Below are positions 1-11,200 of a stretch of DNA of 48,379 nucleotides, piece after piece. The notes under the pieces were generated by a model. It saw only the letters and a list, made by a program, of their open reading frames with translations. It was not told where the DNA came from and searched no databases. Position numbers and translations under genes: made by a program. Origin of the DNA: an uncultured Saprospiraceae bacterium. GTDB lineage: Bacteria; Bacteroidota; Bacteroidia; Chitinophagales; Saprospiraceae. Position 1 is the stretch's first letter. Every line of letters starts with the position of its first letter. The stretch lies in the NCBI GenBank assembly GCA_937923465.1, contig CALDUB010000394.1, positions 1 through 48,379 of the forward strand. The letters are read 5' to 3'.

Positions 1-3000
1 AATACCGAGTGCACCATTGGTGTCTAATTGATTTCTACTTATTCTATTTCCTGTTCCAGAATCAGATACAGCAATACCAGAGCCTCCATTATATTTAATA
101 TTATTCCCTACTACTAACTCATCTGAATTGGTCATTGTAGGTGAATATCCAACAGTATTGTATGAACTTGATGTGGCAATCAAAATACCTCTTTTACCAT
201 TACTCAATGGTGAACCATCATAGGCTACCCCAATATTATTTCCAGCAATGATGTTGTCATTTGTATTAGATAACCTTATTCCGTCTTCTGCATTTCCTGA
301 AATTACGTTCCTTTCGACTTCATCGTTTACTCCATCTCCATTCGTACCAACTACAACACCTCCGATTGGACCGTTGATGCTCATTCCATTGTTTTCATTT
401 GGTATAGCTCCATTTCCTGTAAAGTCTGTTCCTATAAAGTTTCCAGAAACTCTATTATTTGTACCTGTACTTCCAACAAGAAATCTCATTCCAGAACCGT
501 TTCCTGACATGACGTTTCTTTCTTTGATATCATCATCACCATCTGAGTCCGTTCCAATAATCAAATTATTTACATCACCTTGTACTTGGATACCATAATT
601 ACCATTTTTTATAGCAAATGTTCCTGTTGCATTAGTTCCTAAATAATTACCTGAAATTACTTGATTATCTCCACTAAGAACTCGAATACCATCGTTCCCA
701 TTTCCAGAACTTACGTTTCTAAAATCGGCTCCATTTGTATTAACAGCATTGTCATCAAACCCGATAATATTGGGTCCCGCAGGAGTTCTTAAATATATTC
801 CATTGTATCTATTCCCAAGATCTATAGACCCTGTTTTATCTATTCCAACATAGTTACCCGCCACTAATACGTCACTTGTAGCTCTAAGAGAAATACCGTC
901 ATAACTATTTGAGACAACATTCCCCTCATTGGCATCATTTACATTATCACCATTGGTTCCAATAAAAGAATTATTAACATTATAAATTGTTATTCCTGTT
1001 CCTGAAAATGCTGAAGCAATTGTCAAACCGTCAGCTTCTGTTCCTATGTAGTTACCCCAAATAAAAGTATTGATTGATGCATTTTTATAACTATAAATAC
1101 TTTTACTAAAAGTATGAAGTGATAATCCAGAAATTTGAACGTCGTCTGCATAGATTCTCAACCCATCATAACTTGTAGTATTTCCATCTATCTCAACATT
1201 TATTACTCTATTAGCATTTGTGCCTTGAGCAGAACCTTGTTGAGTATAACCAGTAACATGAGTCTGACTATCATTTATTCTTGTCAATTCTGACGAAAGG
1301 TCGATTTTGTGTAGACCTGAACCAGGAATCATAAAAATTGATGTTTCCCATTCTAAATCTTTAGGAAAATCAACACCATTGGTAGGCGTATCTTCTTGAT
1401 CTAAGTTATCGTTTATAAGTTCGTTACTATTTAAGATGAACTGATCAAGAGATCCTTGTCCGTCATTATTCGTATTCACTACAGTATCGAAATTATATCC
1501 AAAATCAACATCTGGTGAATTTGTACCATTAAGGTTTACTATAGTTACAGACTGAGCATCAGTAGAACTCGTCGATAAGGTAGATAAGTTTGCATTAGTT
1601 GTATTTGCACCAGCATCTATGAGATTAGGCGAGCTTCCTCCTACTTCATTCAATACATCAGATACACCATCCGTTCTAAAAGTTTGAACTGGAATAATTG
1701 TTTCTCCCGTTGAATTACTTCCTCTATTAGAGGCGACTGAACTGTTCACAACACGTATCTGATAAGTATCATCTGCAAGATTGGCAAATGTATACATTCC
1801 GCTCGCATCAGTAGTAGTACTGTTTACATAATTTCCTGCGCTATCATATAGTTCAACTCTTGCATTTTCTACAGCAATATCACCAGCAGTCCATCCAGAT
1901 GATTGAGCAGAAGCATCTGCTGCAGTATACGTTCTTCCATCTCCTCCACCATAGTTTATATCTTCGAATACTCTACCACTTACATTTAAAAGAGCATCAG
2001 CCTCCAGTCTTATACCTACTTTAATTGGCTCCGCAGGTAGCAAAGCTTCGTTAGTATTAGCATTAGAGCCTATATAAGCAAACGAATTCCATGCAATAGT
2101 ATCCGGCAAAATACCAATTGTACTAAGAGCGTCAAGAGGTGCTTGCATTGGCCATTCTAATAATAATTCTTGACCAGGGCTGAGGACTATTGATCCAAAG
2201 TCAAACTTAAGAGACTGTACTGTTGTAATATCTGTTGGTGGTGTGACATTCCAATTTGGGGTATCACAACCAGCAGGACCCGCAGGATTTATACCTTCAG
2301 CACTACGGCAAGGGTTTTCAGCAGTGCTATAATAAACAATTACTCCAGCAGGTGCTATAACTTCTGCAATCAAATTGGGTCTCCAACGTGAATTTCTTGC
2401 ACTTGGATCAATAACCCCTTCGTCACCAACAAATGGTAAGATGTCAATTACAACGATATCGTTTATAGGCGTACTCCCTACATTACGAACGGCTAATTGG
2501 TAATCTGCGGAACCACCAGCTAGGGTGTGACCGTAATTAGGGTATTTGGTCCAATCAGCGTCAAGTTCTCCACGAACTAACTTTTCAGACTCTAGAGCGG
2601 TACTTGCACGCACATCTATGTCTACAGATGCTGAACAAAATTCATCTGTAGTACTTCCGTCATTATCCAAATCATTAACATCGGCTGTTTGTCCATTACA
2701 AGAGCCTGACACCTCATTTAAAAAATAATATGTATTAGTGATTGAAGCCGTTCCTGCAGTAGCGGTATTAGCGACGACGCTGTTGAAATTTATCCAAAGG
2801 TCTTCATTTGGTTGAAAATCAAATGAGGACGCACCTGTCCACTCCCATTTTAAAAGAGTCCGACCTGTACCATTATAATCTGCTGTTTCTGTAAAAATTG
2901 GATTTGGGGCTCCTTCTCCATTGTCAGATATAGACCATGAACTTGGTACATAGATTAAATCTGCTGGCAGTAAATCTGCGATAACAGGATTTGACATTGC

Positions 3001-4665
3001 CCCTGAGGCAGAAGAGGAATTACGAACACGTATTCTCATACCTACAGTTTCTCCAATTGCATAATCACTTGCACTTGTAGTCACTTCCTTTGTAGGAGAA
3101 GGTCTAAATCCTGCAACTGATGCTAAGATATTTAAGTCCACACAATTATTGGCACCAGCGATATTTATCGGTCCTATATCATCATGAGCCGTCATACAAT
3201 TCGTAACTATTCCTGGAGTTGCATTATCAAAAATACCAAAATAGATATGCATATCGTAATACGAACCTCCTCCTGGAGGCATTGCATCTGGTCCAAATCT
3301 CCAACGAACTCTAGTTAGATATTCATTTGCAGCCAAACCATAAGTGGCAACATCCTCTCTCAATCCAGAACCTCCTTCCCATACTTCGTAAGGCGAGTTA
3401 GAACTGGTAGTCCAACTCGCGTTAAGATTTGTTTGGTATTCAATATAAACCTTAAACGTATTTTCATCGACAATCGGATCGGTATAAAATGCTCCTATTC
3501 CAATTTCTAATACCTCAATCCCTGGAGGAATAATATCTTCTAAGTAAAAATTATCGTGAGAAACAGTACTATTTCCTGCGTAGCTAAAGCTATAGTCTCC
3601 ATATGTTTGTCCTTGATAAAATTGACTATTATTTACATCTTTTCCAATATATATTTCTCTTCTTGGTCCAACTATCCAATCTGTAGTTGTTAGATTTTCT
3701 GTCTCTTGAGCCTCTCCCTCTGGCGTATAAGTAAGGGTAGCATTATTAGTAACTTGCTGTCCTACAGTGAAATTAGCAGAAGGAAAGATTACCGTAATTT
3801 TTGGATATATACAGTCTCCAGGAGAAATATCCGAAAATGACCATGTTACTGTATGATTAGATGAATTATAAACACCGCCATAGTCCGAACTAACATATGT
3901 TACTCCTGTGGGTAAATAATCAATTAAGCCTACATTAGTCGCAGTTAAGACTCCACTACCATCGAAATTACATATTTCTATACCATAAGCAGACTCTTCA
4001 TCTGGAGTTCCACCTGCACCAAGATATTTGATTGCATTTACTTGACTTGTAGCAATAGCCGTAACATTTACAACATTACTTTGAATAGCAGCTGCATTTG
4101 TAGCATCAATAGTTGCTTGATTACTAGCAACAGTATTATTAGGAGTTGAGCCATTTGGAAATCTTACGGTTACATTAACCTCTCCTGTAGAACCTGCAGG
4201 AAGTGGGTCTTGAAAAGTAAAAGTAACAGTATTTGTACCTGAGTTATAAGCTTCGTTTGTCGTATGAACAGATCCACTTAATCCAACAAATTCTACCTCT
4301 GGAGGTAAAGGGTCTGTAATAAAAGTACCTAGGCAGTCTTCGACAAGACTTGCACATCTATATTGTAAGCGATAGGTGAAAGTTTCGCCTGTAAGACGAG
4401 AGTTATAATTGGAAGAATTTGTTAATTCTAAGGAAGCGGCAAATAGTGGTGAAGAAAGATTGAGATTATTCTCTTTATTGGTTTTATATAATTCGTTTAC
4501 GACAGTCTTTTCTACTGCCTTTTCTAATTTATCAAAGAAACTCGTTTTGCTTAATAGGTTAATATTCTCTTTTGTACCAGGAGTACTAAAAGCAGTAATA
4601 GAAATAAAAATCCCTACAATCAAAATAAATTTTGCAATTGAATTTTTGAGTACAAATCCACCCAT
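1..4665 (-). CDS. Giant secreted protein, DUF11-like domains plus parallel beta-helix (3' end outside window)
   Basis: The frame is open from an ATG at 4665 to the left edge, giving 1555 codons without a stop; the C-terminus is missing. The protein starts with a hydrophobic signal segment (about residues 5-27). Blocks resembling DUF11/CARDB domains follow (about 85-170, 235-320, 520-650 and 680-870, with wording such as TDPLPPEVEFVG and ADLLPADLIYVPSSW). A Cna-B/SdrD-like domain sits at about 893-976 (SGRVFEDINYGGGDG). From about 1064 (NTNNDGQGSLDQFI) to the edge there is a right-handed parallel beta-helix with rungs such as ISGNYLGTNATG and VSGNFIGTDFTG. These families are typical of Bacteroidota surface or gliding-related adhesins. 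A T9SS sorting domain would be expected beyond the left edge but cannot be seen. It probably acts outside the cell; the ligand is unknown. The next gene upstream has its own terminator, so this one is probably transcribed separately. Confidence 0.9.
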   Translation of the reverse strand, partial: MGGFVLKNSIAKFILIVGIFISITAFSTPGTKENINLLSKTSFFDKLEKAVEKTVVNELYKTNKENNLNLSSPLFAASLELTNSSNYNSRLTGETFTYRLQYRCASLVEDCLGTFITDPLPPEVEFVGLSGSVHTTNEAYNSGTNTVTFTFQDPLPAGSTGEVNVTVRFPNGSTPNNTVASNQATIDATNAAAIQSNVVNVTAIATSQVNAIKYLGAGGTPDEESAYGIEICNFDGSGVLTATNVGLIDYLPTGVTYVSSDYGGVYNSSNHTVTWSFSDISPGDCIYPKITVIFPSANFTVGQQVTNNATLTYTPEGEAQETENLTTTDWIVGPRREIYIGKDVNNSQFYQGQTYGDYSFSYAGNSTVSHDNFYLEDIIPPGIEVLEIGIGAFYTDPIVDENTFKVYIEYQTNLNASWTTSSNSPYEVWEGGSGLREDVATYGLAANEYLTRVRWRFGPDAMPPGGGSYYDMHIYFGIFDNATPGIVTNCMTAHDDIGPINIAGANNCVDLNILASVAGFRPSPTKEVTTSASDYAIGETVGMRIRVRNSSSASGAMSNPVIADLLPADLIYVPSSWSISDNGEGAPNPIFTETADYNGTGRTLLKWEWTGASSFDFQPNEDLWINFNSVVANTATAGTASITNTYYFLNEVSGSCNGQTADVNDLDNDGSTTDEFCSASVDIDVRASTALESEKLVRGELDADWTKYPNYGHTLAGGSADYQLAVRNVGSTPINDIVVIDILPFVGDEGVIDPSARNSRWRPNLIAEVIAPAGVIVYYSTAENPCRSAEGINPAGPAGCDTPNWNVTPPTDITTVQSLKFDFGSIVLSPGQELLLEWPMQAPLDALSTIGILPDTIAWNSFAYIGSNANTNEALLPAEPIKVGIRLEADALLNVSGRVFEDINYGGGDGRTYTAADASAQSSGWTAGDIAVENARVELYDSAGNYVNSTTTDASGMYTFANLADDTYQIRVVNSSVASNRGSNSTGETIIPVQTFRTDGVSDVLNEVGGSSPNLIDAGANTTNANLSTLSTSSTDAQSVTIVNLNGTNSPDVDFGYNFDTVVNTNNDGQGSLDQFILNSNELINDNLDQEDTPTNGVDFPKDLEWETSIFMIPGSGLHKIDLSSELTRINDSQTHVTGYTQQGSAQGTNANRVINVEIDGNTTSYDGLRIYADDVQISGLSLHTFSKSIYSYKNASINTFIWGNYIGTEADGLTIASAFSGTGITIYNVNNSFIGTNGDNVNDANEGNVVSNSYDGISLRATSDVLVAGNYVGIDKTGSIDLGNRYNGIYLRTPAGPNIIGFDDNAVNTNGADFRNVSSGNGNDGIRVLSGDNQVISGNYLGTNATGTFAIKNGNYGIQVQGDVNNLIIGTDSDGDDDIKERNVMSGNGSGMRFLVGSTGTNNRVSGNFIGTDFTGNGAIPNENNGMSINGPIGGVVVGTNGDGVNDEVERNVISGNAEDGIRLSNTNDNIIAGNNIGVAYDGSPLSNGKRGILIATSSSYNTVGYSPTMTNSDELVVGNNIKYNGGSGIAVSDSGTGNRISRNQLDTNGALGI

Positions 4666-5104
4666 AAAAATTTCCGTTTATGCTGTTACATCTCTGTGAC
4701 CGCAAATAGTGTTTGGCTATAATTTTTAATAAAAAGCTTTAGTATAAGCATGTAATAAAAGGTGAAAATGACAGTTTGGATTGGGGAATAGTTGTAAAAA
4801 TCAGTCAAAAAAATCACATTATACACTTATTCAAAAGTTACAAAACACTGAAAATCAATATTTTAAACATTTGATTTTATTTATACGAAAGAAATAGTTG
4901 TGAGTTTCCCAAAAAAGAGATAGCGTGTAAAATCATTTTTAGATAGAGTAGCCGATGTATAAAATTCATCAATAATCACATCAAATATGATTAAAGCCAA
5001 TAATTATACCAACAATGTTAGTTTAGGGGGCTTGAAAAGAAAAAAATTACAAAAAAACATAATGTGTGACATGGAACAAAAACCTAACAGGACAGGAACA
5101 AAAA

Positions 5105-5133
5105 ATGGGAGAACGGTATGACCATTCTCCCAT
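5105..5133 (-). terminator. Rho-independent terminator of the 3230-residue protein gene
   Basis: The arms atgggagaa (5105-5113) and ttctcccat (5125-5133) form a 9-bp perfect stem, with three more possible pairs (ggt/acc) inside the loop. On the minus strand the stem is followed by six T. It lies about 70 nt past the stop at 5201, which supports that stop being the natural end of the gene. Confidence 0.8.
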
Positions 5134-5153
5134 TTAGTATCATTAAAAAGATG

Positions 5154-5200
5154 ATTCTCCGTCAAATCGTATAAAAGTGACAGGAAAACGAAAAGATAAA
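5154..5200. repeat. Single copy of the ttctccgtcaaatcgt repeat
   Basis: This stretch begins attctccgtcaaatcgt and continues with aaagtgacaggaaaa. The same words occur in both arms of the hairpin at 41725-41830, and a weaker relative is at 43437-43475. Here only one arm is present. It abuts the stop codon of the giant gene ending at 5201. Confidence 0.6.
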
Positions 5201-8200
5201 TTAGTTACAGCAAGTACAAACACCCGAGTAAATACAAGAAGAGATATTTACACTAATATTCTCTTGACAGTTAGGATTATCTTGGTCTAATACATCAAAT
5301 GTAATTCCAGCGGTATCTACTGTATATGGTCCAAATGTTACCGTTTGGCCATACGTTCCTGTTTGACCATTGGCAATCCAACCCGTCCCAGTCCCTGATA
5401 TTGTCACATCAAATGTGAAAGTATCATCTGATAAATTTGATGCTGTTCCATTGTCGTTGTAATTAGGTTGTTCGACAGATACATCCAAAGTCGTACTACA
5501 TGCGATATAGTCTCCCAAGCAAGTACAACTGTCTTGTTGTATTGCATCATTTATAGTAAACGCACTGCCATCATCACAACTTGTGCCGACAGCTGCAGGT
5601 ATATTCGGGTCAGCATCATCACAATCTTCTGATGCACAGACACCGTCATTATCATTATCCGCGGGGTCAATACATTCACTACAGAGTGCATTAGTGTAAG
5701 GTAGTATCGTAACGACAACATTATCCGTTGCGGTACAGCCAAAATTATCTGTTGCTGTCACACTGTAAGTCGTATTCGTTGTTGGATAAACTGTTTTCGA
5801 TTGACCGTTTCCTAGTCCATTGTCCCAAGTGTACATATATGGATATGTCCCCCCTGATGCCTGCGCAGTTATATCTATTCCCTCTCCCAGACATATATCT
5901 GTATCAGGAGAGGCTACGACTGAAATATCTGGTGAATTTATCAAGCTTACAGATTGAATAGAAGCAGGACAGTCGCCGTCGCCCCAACGCGCCCATAAAT
6001 CATACGTTCCAGCAGAGAGGTTTTCAATAACAAAAGAGCCAGCTGCATCTTGAACACTATAAGGATAGCTTGCCCCTCCATCTATACTAAATTCCAATTG
6101 AAATTGGTCCGCATTATCTGTAAATGTTACAATAATGTAGCCATCGCCTAGACCACAATGTTCATCTGAAGTATTAACAATAGTGGACGGTTGGCTTACT
6201 ACAGTTATACTAACATTTGCGAAAGCACTACATCCTGCACCATCTACAACTGTTACGGTGTAGACCGTAGTTAAATCTCTTGTCAAAGAAGCTGGAGGAA
6301 CAAATGTGTGACTTACTCCATTTCCTAGTCCATTGTCCCAAGTGTAAGTTAATCCGCCTGTTCCTCCACTTCCTGTTGCAGTTATTGTAACGGACTCGCC
6401 CGTGCATACTGTTTGGTCATTTCCAACAAGGACAGTTGGTCCTCCTAAATCATCTATAACTTCTGTACCAACACTAACCGGACATTGACTACCGTCCCAG
6501 CGAGAATAAATATTATAAAAACCTGCAACTAAGTCTGGTATCGTGATTGAACCTGTGTTGTCATTTGTACTATAAGGATAAGATGCTCCTCCGTCGATGC
6601 TAAACTCTATACCTGTACGATTATTGTTATCGATAAAATTTAGAGTAATACTTCCATTTGCTTGTCCACAATTAGAAGATGTAGAAGTAGAAGTTACATT
6701 AGGAATGCTGTATACTTGAACCCGAATGAAGTCCAAATCAATACAACCATTCCCGTCAGTTACTGTGACAGCATAATCTGTTATTTCATTTGCTGTAGTG
6801 GGTGCCGTAGCAATAAAAGAATGCGACGCTCCAGCACCTAATCCATTATCCCATGCATAAGTATAATTTCCATCACCTCCCGATGCGGTAGCCGATAAAT
6901 TAACGGTTTCACCAGCACAAACATTGATATCTGCTCCTGCATTTACAACTGGAAGTTCGTTTACTAACTTAGTAACAGTATTGGAAATTTGCCATTGAGT
7001 ACATGGTAATCTTCGCGAAAGTCGTTGATATTGAGTGGTGACAGAAATAGTCGTTGGATTATAAGTTAATCCTGTTTCACCACTAATGGTTGACCATGAA
7101 GTCCACGTTCCTGAGCCTGTACTCTCTCGGCTTTGCCAACTATATTCAAGCGTTCCATTAGTTCCTCCTGTAGGAGATACTATATTCGTGATATTTGCAG
7201 GATTAAAACTATCACAATTTGACTCATCTGTACCAATTGTTCCTCCGTCGTCAAAATTACTTGTGACATTAACTATAACTTGGTCGGTACTCGTACAGCC
7301 TTCGCTATCTGTCACTGTGACGGTATAAGTTGTTGTCGTCGTAGGTGTGACGTTAACACTGGTGCCGCTGCCAGCACTATTACTCCAAGCGTATGTCAAT
7401 GTTCCCGTGCCACTACTTCCCGCAGCGGTCAATGTAACAGTTTCACCCTCGCAGATGTCATTGTCGTTCACACTTGCAGTTACAACTGGAGGAGGTGCAT
7501 CAGAAAGAGTAATTGACCCCAAATCAACTGGACAGCTAGTATCGCCCCAACGCGTAAACAATTGATAAGTTCCCGCGGACAAGCCTGGAGTAGTAAATGT
7601 GCCCGTATTATCATTAGTTGAGTAAGGATAACTAGCACCATTATTAATACTAAATGCTATACCTGTACGGTTTGTATTATCTGTAAATGTGAACGTAATT
7701 GTCCCATTTCCTTGTCCACAATACTCACTTGCAGCCGTAGCAGAAACGACAGGATTACTTCTAACAGTAACACGAACGATGTCTGTTGCGACACAGCCAT
7801 TTCCATCGGTGACAGTCACGGTGTAATTTATTATTGAATTACTTGTGCTTGACGCTGTACCTTGAAACGATTTAGTACTTCCTGTACCTAATCCGTTGTC
7901 CCAAGTGTAAGTATAATTTCCATCACCTCCTGATGCTAAAGCCGATAAATTGACTGTCTCTCCTTCACAAACTGTGATATTGGCACCAGCAGATATAGTT
8001 GGGGTTTCACATAAAATATCGTCACAATCTGTTAAATTATTTCCATCATTATCAAGTCCGTCTCCACAAATTTCACAGCCATAAGGAGATAGATATTGTC
8101 CTGCAATAATAGTAGGTGTGGCATTTGAAGGAGTACTCCAAAAAACCTGTAAGTGGTCTCCTCCTGAACCTTCACTTTGTAAGCCTTCGATAAAGTAACG

Positions 8201-11200
8201 TTCTCCTGCTTGCAGACTAATTGTTACTGAGGTTTGCGAAGGATACTTTGTCAAATTATTAGCTGGTGCCCAGCCAGGAACGCTTGCTATGAGTTCCTTA
8301 TTTGACATTAGATTATCTGTACTTAGATACAGCTCACTATTATCATCACTACTAATGTAAAAAGTATAATTTCCAGTTTCGGTTGGATGTAAATAACCAA
8401 CCATACGGACACCATACTGGTCGCCGTAGTTAACAGCTGACTCAAAAGAGGTACGTGTCTCTGCCACGTCTGGATTATTTGGATAATCTGGGTCTGTTGT
8501 CAATTCTTCAATATCATTACCAGGTTGATTGTTCCAACGGTGATAAGTGATACTTCCTATTGGACAATCTTGACAGTCAGGGTCGTAAGGCGGTGTTAAT
8601 CCGTCGCCATCATCGTCATTATTATTGCTACAAATTTCATCACAAGCAATGATGTTTAATGTCGTAGAATTCTCTGCTTCAACTTCACATCCATTTGTTA
8701 AATTAGCTAGAGTCGTTCCTAATATTACAGTATACTGACGTCCGTCATAAGCGTTCGTTAATGGAGCAGGAAACGATAAAGTTGCCGTATATGTTCCTCC
8801 TATAAATGTGCCTATTTGTGGTGTACCTAGACTTGTCCATGTCGCACCATTATCTCTGGATTCTTCAAATTGATAATAGATAAATTGCTTATTATCATCA
8901 TTAATAACAAAATCAAGCGTCTCGTCTTTGGCATCAAAACATTTGTCAACGGTATTGGTATTAACGACCTCTGGTTGACATAGACCAACAAAAACGTCAT
9001 CTATAGCCCAGTCATTTCCAAATCCACCTGGCGCATTATTTCGAATACTAAATATCGAAGATGTTGTATTTCCAGTAAAGAAAGTAAAACCTACTTTTTG
9101 CCAGCCAGACGCAGTGATATTACCTGTTGTATGTTGTCCAACGCCGTTAATTAAAAATGTTAAATTAGGCTTGATTGGAGCCTGAGGTTGAACATTATTT
9201 ATCCATAGACTAAATTCATATTCTGTATCTTCACATAATCCTGTAACTGTTCTTTCGAGTGCAATATCAGGATTAAATGATGCATTAACCAACATCATAT
9301 ATCCATTAATATCGCCTGGCGTATGGTCATCAGTCACTATAAATGCGTTATAAATACCGTTACCATTGCCATCACAGTCTGAAGTATTTATAATAGAATA
9401 TTGCCCGTCGTTAGGAGAAGTACAAGTCATTGGAGTATAGCCATAAGAAGTTGCACCTATCTCTAAGGGAGAACCATTAACAAAGACTCCTGTTCCAAAG
9501 TCACCATTTGGGAATAGATTAACCCTTGTGTTTCCTTCACATAACTCATCATCACAGGGCGTTCCACCATTTGGAACTTCGACGATGCGTTCACTATAAC
9601 AATAGTTATTATTCCCTCTTACTACACGAACGTAATATGTACCTGGAGTTAATCCTGTAATTGTATTGGCTGGAGATAATGTCGAAATAAGTACATAGCT
9701 CGGACTAGTACTGGAAATCCAAGATACTCTGTCTGTACCGTCTACTCCTATTAATTGGATAGAGCCGTCTGTAGCAAAACAAGAACTGGCAGGGGTAACA
9801 TTTTCTCCAGTATAGATAGTTTCATCTTGAACAATTAAGTCAATATTTACTGTACGACAAGTAATACCCGTAACTTTATCACGTAAGAAAATAGTATAGT
9901 TTCCTACTACAAGACTTGAATAAGTATGCTCGGACTCAAACCAATTAACCCCGTCTATACTATTTTGATAAAATGAGGGGTTGGTGCCGTACTCTGTTAC
10001 GAAAATAGAACCATTATCTAAGAAACACTCTGTCGGATTAGTTGGAGTTACTTGGATAACTTGGTCACAAATACCACTACAATCTACTTGAATCACGACA
10101 ACAGTATTCGCCGATGAAGCACATCCATTATCATTTGTAGCTGTAAAAGTATAGGTTCCAGCCATTGATGCCGTCGCATTGACAAGAGTTGGATTCTGCT
10201 CTGTAGACGTAAAACCGTTTGGTCCTGTCCATGAGAAAGTTGTTGTTCCTGTATAGTCTGTTTCAGATAAACCTGAAAGCTGTACAACGGCTCCTGCACA
10301 GACAGGTCCATTATTTCCTACTGTAATATCTACACCACAATCGATATCATCACAGTCCGTATCTCCGTCAAAGTCGTCATCTACATTATTTCCACATATC
10401 TCTACTACCTTTAATCCAAAATTATTATCACAAGAAAACTCGTTTTTTCCGTTAAATTCAACTGTAGTTTCATTTGGAGTTGTCAGACTTGCACCTGCTG
10501 AATAAGCTAGTATAGAGCCATTGTCTATCTCAATTATATAGTTAGAAGGATATACAGAATATTGAACAACCAAACGAGGCGCTTTGTCAGAGTCTCCGTT
10601 GAAAGAATACGCAGAACGTCTTGCATCTCCGAAGAAAGAGAAGAACATATCATTTCCACTTGACCATCCGCCTCTGTCTACTATTTCTTGAACGACATTT
10701 GAGATATCAGGAGTCTCATAAACTTGCTCCGCAAACCAGCTTGGTACGTCTGACCATGTTCCTACAGCAGTCGTTGCTGTTCTGGACGAAATATTATTAT
10801 ATCCATTTCCTAATCCTGGTGCATCATCAATATCTTCTCCTAAAATAGTTAGATTACCTGCTCCACCAAATGAGGCATCGGCAGTAAATTCAATGTAAGC
10901 ATTTGTGATTGTTGCACCCTGTGGAATATCTAAATTTCTGAAACGTGTACCAACTAGTGTTGGTGAGAAAGTTTGAGAACCTGCATTACCTAATCTCAAG
11001 TTGCCATTGTTTCTATTCATTGCTCCTTGAAAGAAAAATCCACGATGTTCCTCACCGTCATCATTGTTAGCTGAAACTCTTGAACTTGCAACTCCACCAG
11101 ATACCTCTGCGGCATAATTACCATTTGCATCGGTAGTTGTTGTACTTATTATATTATCACCAGCGTCTATATCACCATCTCCATTTTCATCTAAGTATAT

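Larger units (their letters stand above)
4666..5200. other. Intergenic region between two giant genes
   Basis: There is no credible gene in these 535 bases. They hold the terminator of the 3230-residue protein gene (5105-5133) and one copy of the ttctccgtcaaatcgt repeat (5154-5200) that touches the stop codon of that gene. The rest is AT-rich and should contain the promoter and leader of the gene starting at 4665. I found no clear TAnnTTTG box on the minus strand here. Confidence 0.6.
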